DNA of 64,000 bases from Desulfocarbo indianensis (lineage in GTDB: Bacteria > Desulfobacterota > Desulfarculia > Desulfarculales > Desulfarculaceae): positions 372,001 through 436,000 of the forward strand of contig LBMP01000005.1 in the NCBI GenBank assembly GCA_001184205.1, read 5' to 3'. Below the pieces are notes generated by a model. That model saw only the letters and a list, made by a program, of their open reading frames with translations, made no database searches and had not been told where the DNA came from. The position numbers were made by a program, and so were the translations under genes. Of this stretch, positions 59,785 through 64,000 are shown in pieces; the first letter of the stretch is position 1, and the number at the start of each line of letters is the position of its first letter.

Positions 59785-60411
59785 TCAGCTGGCGGCGGGC
59801 GGGTCTTCTCCCCCGGCCAAGCCGCGGGCCATGGCCCGGCCCAGACGGTCCAATAGCGCCAGCGGCGTATCCCCTCCCAGTTGCAAGGGGCCGCCGAACC
59901 AGAAAAACCCCACGCTGGTGGCGAAAAGCATCAGGGCCAGTTCCCTGACCCTCTCCTGGGGCCAGCCCAGCCGCTCCGCGGCCGGGGCCAGCATCTGGGC
60001 CAGCAAGTCCAGGTGCCGGCCCAGGCGCTCGGCCGCCTGGGGTCCGCCGCCGTCCCGGCCGCAGGCCTGGGTTATGAGCGCGGCGGCCTCGGGCCGCAAT
60101 TGGAAAAAGCGCAAATGCACCGCCCCCATGCCGGCCAGGAGAGATTCGGCGTCCGACGGAGCCAGCCCCAGGGGCCTCACCCTCCGGGCCAGGTCGCCCA
60201 GCACCTGGTCCACCAGCCGCGCCACAAAGGCTTCCTTGGAATCGAAATGGGTGAAAAAGGTGCCCTTGCCCACTCCGGCCGCCTGGGTGATCTCCTGCAC
60301 CTTGCAGGCGTGCACGCCCTTTACGCCCATGAGCTTCAGGCCCTCTTCCAGGAGCCGGCGCTCGGCCAGGGCCCGGCGTTTCTCATGGCGGCCCCCGCTG
60401 CTATCCGTCAT
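59785..60411 (-). CDS. TetR-family transcriptional regulator
   Basis: 208 aa. N-terminal helix-turn-helix: ALAERRLLEEGLKLMGVKG and the recognition region VQEITQAAGVGKGTFFTHFDSKEAFVARL, the canonical TetR pattern. The C-terminal ligand domain is helical and not informative on effector. The start at 60411 has GGAGG upstream; an in-frame ATG at 60507 would read through the promoter. It probably represses its own transcription together with the exported hydratase gene through the palindrome at 60417-60432. Confidence 0.9.
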   Translation of the reverse strand: MTDSSGGRHEKRRALAERRLLEEGLKLMGVKGVHACKVQEITQAAGVGKGTFFTHFDSKEAFVARLVDQVLGDLARRVRPLGLAPSDAESLLAGMGAVHLRFFQLRPEAAALITQACGRDGGGPQAAERLGRHLDLLAQMLAPAAERLGWPQERVRELALMLFATSVGFFWFGGPLQLGGDTPLALLDRLGRAMARGLAGGEDPPAAS

Positions 60412-60416
60412 GTTCC

Positions 60417-60432
60417 TTGACCTCCGGGTCAA
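60417..60432. promoter_or_regulatory. Operator-like palindrome of the TetR gene
   Basis: TTGACC-TCCG-GGTCAA, a perfect 6-bp inverted repeat with a 4-base centre. It lies directly between the -10 and the start codon of the TetR gene, and overlaps its ribosome site. Size and position match autoregulatory TetR operators. Confidence 0.6.
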
Positions 60433-60462
60433 ATCATGGTCCCAGCCGGCGGCTCTTGTCAA
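60433..60462 (-). promoter_or_regulatory. Promoter of the TetR-hydratase operon
   Basis: On the minus strand TTGACA (60462-60457), 18 bases, CATGAT (60438-60433), with the palindrome immediately downstream. Confidence 0.55.
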
Positions 60463-60522
60463 CCGAACCCTGCGCCGCCCGCCCGCCGCGCCCCGGCGCT
60501 GGGTCAACTTGCGGCTGCGGTC

Positions 60523-60551
60523 TTGACAGACCGGCCAGGCCTCGCGATAAT
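60523..60551 (+). promoter_or_regulatory. Promoter of the tRNA gene
   Basis: TTGACA (60523-60528), exactly 17 bases, GATAAT (60546-60551); RNA would start about 10 bases before the tRNA. Confidence 0.8.
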
Positions 60552-60567
60552 CAAGGCTTGACTTTAC

Positions 60568-60644
60568 GGGCCCATAGCTCAGCTTGGTAGAGCCTCCGGC
60601 TCATAACCGGATCGTCCCTGGTTCGAAGCCAGGTGGGCCCACCA
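60568..60644 (+). tRNA. tRNA-Met (CAT anticodon)
   Basis: 77 nt including an encoded CCA. Acceptor GGGCCCA/TGGGCCC (60568-60574 with 60634-60640), D-arm GCTC...GAGC, anticodon stem CCGG/CCGG around CTCATAA, T-arm CCTGG-TTCGAAG-CCAGG. G1-C72 pairing excludes the initiator. A CAT anticodon can also be the lysidine-modified isoleucine tRNA; the T-arm and acceptor look more like elongator Met of related bacteria, but Ile2 cannot be ruled out by eye. Confidence 0.9.
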
Positions 60645-60666
60645 AACTTGTTTAGGAGACGGCATA

Positions 60667-60747
60667 ATGATTGTGGACGCCAGCAGGCCGGGGGGTGCCA
60701 AACCCATGCGACCGGTGTCCACCGCCAGATTTCGGGCGCCTCTGTAA
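60667..60747 (+). CDS. Possible small ORF (26 aa) after the tRNA
   Basis: ATG at 60667 with AGGAG eight bases upstream; 26 codons; TAA at 60745-60747. It ends inside the left part of a strong hairpin. No recognisable sequence character (Arg/Pro-rich). It might be a leader peptide for the Nif3-like gene or chance. Confidence 0.25.
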   Translation: MIVDASRPGGAKPMRPVSTARFRAPL

Positions 60748-60760
60748 CAGGAGGCGCCCG
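60733..60760 (+). terminator. Hairpin between the tRNA and the Nif3-like gene
   Basis: Perfect 10-bp stem (60733-60742 with 60751-60760), 8-base loop, followed by GTTCATT without a proper T-run. It could end part of the tRNA transcripts or shield the 5' end of the next mRNA; it is only 13 bases before the start of the Nif3-like gene. Confidence 0.45.
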
Positions 60761-60773
60761 GTTCATTGAGGCC

Positions 60774-61925
60774 ATGGACCAGACCCTACCGAGAGCCAGA
60801 ATTGGAGATATCGCCGCCCTGATGGAGCAGTGGGCCCCGTCCTGGACCGCCGAGGAGTGGGACCGGGTGGGGCTCCTGGCCGGGGACCCGCGAGCGGAGG
60901 CCAACCGGGCCTGGGTCGCCCTGGAGCTCTCCCCCGATCTCCTGGAGCAAGCCCTGGCCGCGGGGGTCGATCTCCTGCTCACCCATCACCCGCCCATTTT
61001 CAAGCCTCTGGGCGATCTCCGTCTGGACAAGCCGGCCACCGCCCGCCTGGTGAAAGCCGCGGCCGCAGGCCTGGCCCTGTTCGCGGCCCATACCAACCTG
61101 GACGCGGCCCCCGGCGGGGTCAACGACGCCCTGGCCGGGAGGCTGGGCCTCATAGAAACCGAGACCCTGGCGCCGGTGGCGGAAAAGGGCCTGGCCAAGC
61201 TGGTGACCTTCGTGCCGCCGGAGCATCTGGAAGCCGTGGCCCGCGCCCTGTTCGCGGCCGGGGCGGGCCGCATCGGCGCTTACCGCGACTGCGCCTTCCA
61301 CGCGCCGGGCATGGGCGCCTTCCTGGCCCCGCCCGAGGGCCGGCCCTTCGTGGGCCAAGCCGGCCAGCGCGAAAACGCGGCCGAGGAGCGCCTGGAAACC
61401 CTGCTGCCCCTGGCCGCGGCCGGGGCGGCGCTGCGGGCGCTCAAGGAGGCCCATCCCTACGAGGAGCCGGCCTGCGACATATACCCGCTGCGCCAGCCGC
61501 CGGCCGGTTTCGGCCTGGGCCGGGTGGGAAACCTGCCCGCCCCCCAAGGCGGCGAGGAGTTCCTGGCGGCCGCGGCCCGCGAATTGGGCAGCGAGGCGGC
61601 CCAAGCCGCCGGCCCCCTGCCCGCCCAAGTGGAAAGGGTGGCCGTGGTGGGCGGCTCGGGTGGTGATTTCCTGGCCCAGGCGGCGGCGGCCGGGGCCCAA
61701 ATCCTGGTGACCGGCGAGGCGGGCTATCACGCCTGGGAACAGGCGGGTGACTTGGGCATATGCCTGGCGGTGCTGGGGCATTATCATACCGAGGCGGTAA
61801 TAGTGGAACCATGGGCCCGGCGTCTGAGCAAATTCCTGCGAGACGCCGGGCTTTTTTGTGATATAGCAGCCTGGACTCATGGCGCCGCTCCCTGGCGACC
61901 GGTCTCGGCCAGGCGAGGAGGATAG
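60774..61925 (+). CDS. Nif3-like dinuclear metal-centre protein
   Basis: 383 aa, long form of the Nif3/YbgI family (also annotated as GTP cyclohydrolase type 2-like). First half: VGLLAGDP, the metal ligands in LLTHHPPIF and AHTNLDAAPGGVNDAL. The middle (about 130-240) is the inserted PII/CutA-like domain, ending HPYEEPACDIYPL. The last third has VVGGSGGDFL, TGEAGYHAWEQ and GHYHTE. Physiological role unsettled. The ATG at 60774 is chosen because homology starts there; its ribosome site is weak. First of three tightly spaced genes. Confidence 0.87.
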   Translation: MDQTLPRARIGDIAALMEQWAPSWTAEEWDRVGLLAGDPRAEANRAWVALELSPDLLEQALAAGVDLLLTHHPPIFKPLGDLRLDKPATARLVKAAAAGLALFAAHTNLDAAPGGVNDALAGRLGLIETETLAPVAEKGLAKLVTFVPPEHLEAVARALFAAGAGRIGAYRDCAFHAPGMGAFLAPPEGRPFVGQAGQRENAAEERLETLLPLAAAGAALRALKEAHPYEEPACDIYPLRQPPAGFGLGRVGNLPAPQGGEEFLAAAARELGSEAAQAAGPLPAQVERVAVVGGSGGDFLAQAAAAGAQILVTGEAGYHAWEQAGDLGICLAVLGHYHTEAVIVEPWARRLSKFLRDAGLFCDIAAWTHGAAPWRPVSARRGG

Positions 61926-61927
61926 AG

Positions 61928-62656
61928 TTGGTTGAACAACTGCGGCTTTTAGTCCGCCTGCAAGCTGTGGATAAGGTTCTTTTCGATTTGCAGACCGAGC
62001 ACGACGCCATCCCCGGCCGCCTGGCCGAACTGGGCCTGGAGGAGGAGCGCCTGGCGGCCATCCTGGGCAAGGCCCAGGCCGAGCTGGATGAGGTCGCCGC
62101 CCGCCGCAAGGAAATGGAAACCGAAAACGAAAACATCCGCACCCGCTTGCGCCGGGCGGAGAACCGGCTGATGGGCTCCAAGAGCCAAAAGGAATACCGC
62201 GCGGCCAACGCCGAAATAGACGAGGGCAAGGACGCGCTCAAGAGCAACGACGACGTGCTCATGGAGCTCATGGAGCGGCAGGAGGCCCTGGAGGCCCAGA
62301 AGAACAAGGCGGAAACCGAGTTCAACGAATTCCAGAGCGGAGCCAACGAGGAAAGGGCCAAGCTGGAAGCGCGCTCCCAGAAATTGGGCAAGGAGATACA
62401 GAGGCTGACCAAGGACCGCGCCGGGCTTTGCGACGGCATCGACCGCGAGCTGATGGAACAATACGATTTCATCCGGCCCCGCCGCCAGGGCGTGGCCCTG
62501 GCCGGAGTCAGCCAGGGCATCTGCCTGGTGTGCCGCATGCAGATCCCCCCCCAGCAATTCAATGAACTGCAGCGCCAGGACAAACTCATGGCCTGTCCTT
62601 CCTGCCGCCGCATTATCTATTGGGCCGATTCGGAGTCCTTCGAGGGCGTGCTGTGA
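61928..62656 (+). CDS. Coiled-coil zinc-ribbon protein
   Basis: 242 aa. Residues about 10-175 form a long antiparallel coiled coil; the C-terminus has a C4 zinc ribbon (CLVCRM...CPSCRR). This family usually stands next to Nif3 genes, as here (2-base gap). Some members bind nucleic acid or act in secretion-system regulation; the general role is unclear. Starts at a TTG (61928) with AGGAGG upstream; no ATG alternative exists nearby. Confidence 0.82.
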   Translation: MVEQLRLLVRLQAVDKVLFDLQTEHDAIPGRLAELGLEEERLAAILGKAQAELDEVAARRKEMETENENIRTRLRRAENRLMGSKSQKEYRAANAEIDEGKDALKSNDDVLMELMERQEALEAQKNKAETEFNEFQSGANEERAKLEARSQKLGKEIQRLTKDRAGLCDGIDRELMEQYDFIRPRRQGVALAGVSQGICLVCRMQIPPQQFNELQRQDKLMACPSCRRIIYWADSESFEGVL

Positions 62657-63075
62657 GCGCCGAGCCGCGCCTTCTTATCTTGAACGCCGACGGCGGGGCC
62701 CGGGGAAACCCGGGCCCCGCCGGCTGCGGAGCGGTGCTCAGGCTGCCCGACGGCCAGGTGGTGGCCGAGTTGAAGGAATACCTGGGCGAGACCACCAACA
62801 ACGTGGCCGAGTACCGGGGACTGCTGCTGGGGCTGCGGGCGGCTAAGGAGCGCGGGGCCGGCGAGTTGGAGGTCCGTCTGGACTCGGAGCTGATCGTGCG
62901 CCAGCTTAACGGCCAATACAAGGTCAAGAGCCCTCATTTGCAGCCGCTTTACCAAGAAGCCAAGAGCCTTTTGGCCGGCTTCCGGTCGTCCACGGTCAAG
63001 CACGTGCGGCGGGAGCAGAACCGCGAGGCCGATCTGTTGGCCAACCAGGCCATGGACCAGGGCCGCGCGGGCTGA
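62653..63075 (+). CDS. Ribonuclease HI family protein
   Basis: 140 aa. The four acidic catalytic residues are visible: D in LNADGGARGNPG, E in NNVAEYRGLL, D in RLDSELIVRQ and D in NREADLLAN. It removes RNA from RNA-DNA hybrids. Compact form lacking the basic protrusion of E. coli RNase HI, as in many Gram-positives and deltaproteobacteria. Start is a GTG at 62653 overlapping the upstream stop; coupled to the zinc-ribbon gene. Confidence 0.88.
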   Translation: MSAEPRLLILNADGGARGNPGPAGCGAVLRLPDGQVVAELKEYLGETTNNVAEYRGLLLGLRAAKERGAGELEVRLDSELIVRQLNGQYKVKSPHLQPLYQEAKSLLAGFRSSTVKHVRREQNREADLLANQAMDQGRAG

Positions 63076-63167
63076 GCCCCGATCCCCAAGCCCAAGCAAT
63101 TCGCAAGACCCGGCCTTATCTTCAAGATATAATTGCAGAGCGGCGTCTCAGACTCGGAAAGAGGCGC

Positions 63168-63495
63168 ATGCCGGGATGGAGTCGGCTAGATTACAGCCGG
63201 TTCCCCGATAAGGGGCTGTGGGAGTGTTGCTCGCAAGGCTAATCCTAAGACAAAAAGCCCCATAAGCGAAACGCAATTATTCAGGCGCGTTGTTAGCGTG
63301 ATTGATTCATATGCCGGGACGGAGTCGGCCGGCGGTCGCCGGCTCCCAAACAGGACAGCGCTCGATATCAGGTTGTTTTAGTTTAGGCTCGCAACAATTA
63401 AGATGTTCTCATAAACCAAAAGCAATTATTCAGGCGCGTTGTTAGCGTGATTGATTCATATGCCGGGACGGAGTCGGCTGGACGGTCGCCGGCTC
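63168..63495 (+). repeat. Three tandem, decayed copies of the rnpB promoter/5' end
   Basis: The string ATGCCGGGAYGGAGTCGGC occurs at 63168, 63310 and 63460. Around the last two, 63273-63345 and 63422-63495 are a direct repeat with the first 57 bases identical (offset 149). The first copy is degenerate but similar to the second in the stretches around GCTCGCAA, CATAA and the run of A before GCAATTATTCAGG. No protein gene lies in 63076-63461. Confidence 0.8.
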
Positions 63496-63841
63496 TAAAA
63501 ATAGAGCGGGAGGAAAGTCCGAGCACCGCAGGGCGGGATGCTGGCTAACGGCCAGGGGGGGCGACCCCATGGCAAGTGCAACAGAAAGCAGACCGCCGCT
63601 CCTCGTGGGCGGTAAGGGTGAAACGGCGAGGTAAGAGCTCACCAGCGCGGGCGGCGACGTCCGCGGCTAGGCAAACCCCATCCGGTGCAAGACCAAATAG
63701 GGAGGCGTTTGAGGGCGGCCCGTCCGAGGCCTCCGGGTAGGTTGCTTGAGGCGCCGGGCAACCGGCGTCCTAGAGGAATGACCGTCGCCGGCTCTTTCGA
63801 GCCGGAACAGAACTCGGCTTACAGGCCGGCTCCGTCCCGGC
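63462..63841 (+). ncRNA. rnpB: RNase P RNA, bacterial type A
   Basis: About 380 nt. P1 pairs the 5' GCCGGGACGGAGTCGGC with the 3' GCCGGCTCCGTCCCGGC. Conserved core elements are present in order: GAGGAAAGTCCGAGC (P4 5' side, near 63510), ACAGAAA, GTAAGGGTGAAACGG, GGTAAGAGCTCACCAG, GGCAAACCCC, AGAGGAATGACC and ACAGAACTCGGCTTAC (P4 3' side). It makes mature 5' ends of tRNAs together with RnpA. Its location after a Nif3/zinc-ribbon/RNase H cluster is common in this phylum. Confidence 0.95.
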
Positions 63842-63867
63842 CTCTATCACCATGGGGGCGGCGAGCC

Positions 63868-64000
63868 ATGGGCGAGACCATTCACATCAGGCCGGCGCGG
63901 CAAGAGGATTTGGGCGTCATCGCCGCCTTGTGGCGGGAGCTGGACTGGCTGCCCTCGTTGCGCGGCCTGCCCCTGGAGCGCCTGCAGGAGACCATGGCCC
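63868..64000 (+). CDS. N-terminus of a GNAT-family acetyltransferase (partial)
   Basis: 44 codons before the window ends. MGETIHIRPARQEDLGVIAALWRELD is the usual first strand and helix of GNAT proteins (IRPA-x-x-x-D). The acetyl-CoA site is not in the window. It begins 27 bases after the RNase P RNA 3' end. An upstream ATG at 63852 is in another frame. Confidence 0.6.
   Translation, partial: MGETIHIRPARQEDLGVIAALWRELDWLPSLRGLPLERLQETMA

Noticed and set aside
60568-60644. Initiator tRNA-fMet
   Set aside because: The first acceptor pair is G-C, whereas bacterial initiators have an unpaired first position.
63168-63495. CRISPR array
   Set aside because: The repeats are long (57-74 bases), only three, irregular, and include the start of RNase P RNA; no cas genes are present.

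Overview
The window is high-GC (roughly two-thirds G+C), gene-dense bacterial chromosome. The gene set (a Qrc-type menaquinone reductase, a complete Rnf complex with its flavin transferase, indolepyruvate:ferredoxin oxidoreductase, a c-haem-bearing sensor kinase, MtaB, tandem receiver/kinase proteins) points to an anaerobic Desulfobacterota (deltaproteobacterial) sulfate reducer or close relative. A Desulfarculus-like lineage is a reasonable guess from GC content and gene content, but no 16S rRNA is present to prove it. There is no prophage, no CRISPR array and no intact transposon; the interest lies in regulation, start-site choice, fusions and relics.

Layout. 1-5458: edge of a membrane sensor gene, iorBA (minus strand), a GNAT gene, a receiver gene and a receiver-kinase hybrid. 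5483-13627: rnfCDGEA, a long T-poor repetitive spacer, rnfB fused to a GltD/NfnB-like NAD(P)H-oxidoreductase module, apbE and a strong terminator, preceded by a consensus promoter and a GC-rich structured leader. 13801-19386: usp and rseC (minus), a two-haem-motif histidine kinase, a YkgJ-type cysteine-cluster protein and an HD-GYP protein apparently split by a frameshift. 19448-25396: small conserved proteins, an aminotransferase behind a complete attenuator-like leader (a 23-codon peptide with Phe-Ser-Tyr-Tyr-Tyr-Trp, an alternative pairing and a terminator), mtaB, a TPR protein and a Nudix hydrolase. 25454-31133: ribosomal/replication cluster rpsF-rpsR-DUF2232-rplI-dnaB-hflX, where hflX appears to begin at an AUA codon. 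31230-35601: RND efflux adaptor and pump.

36511-41967: qrcABCD plus a fifth small membrane protein on the minus strand, with its promoter and terminator visible. 41995-45494: minus-strand nucleotide-sugar operon (rfbB, rfbD, UDP-glucuronate-decarboxylase-like gene, Nudix). 45574-49454: Cys-rich small protein, duplicated cupins, a methyltransferase, SixA, a secreted beta-helix protein and HU. 49526-53565: an MFS transporter, a relic of an RND efflux operon fused by deletion, a TolC-like protein and an unknown secreted protein. 53686-58816: a TPR protein with a dead receiver domain, GNAT, pyruvate kinase, and a sodium:solute symporter with its 49-residue partner. 58914-60462: a TetR regulator with an operator-like palindrome at its own promoter and an exported hydratase-family protein. 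60523-64000: tRNA with CAT anticodon, Nif3-like protein, zinc-ribbon coiled-coil protein, RNase HI, RNase P RNA preceded by decayed tandem copies of its promoter/5' end, and a truncated GNAT gene.

Functionally, Rnf (ferredoxin/NAD(P)H coupled to ion gradient), Qrc (periplasmic electrons to menaquinone) and Ior (aryl-pyruvate to ferredoxin) fit one ferredoxin- and quinone-based anaerobic energy economy. The aminotransferase with an aromatic-rich leader could supply the aryl-pyruvates that Ior oxidises.
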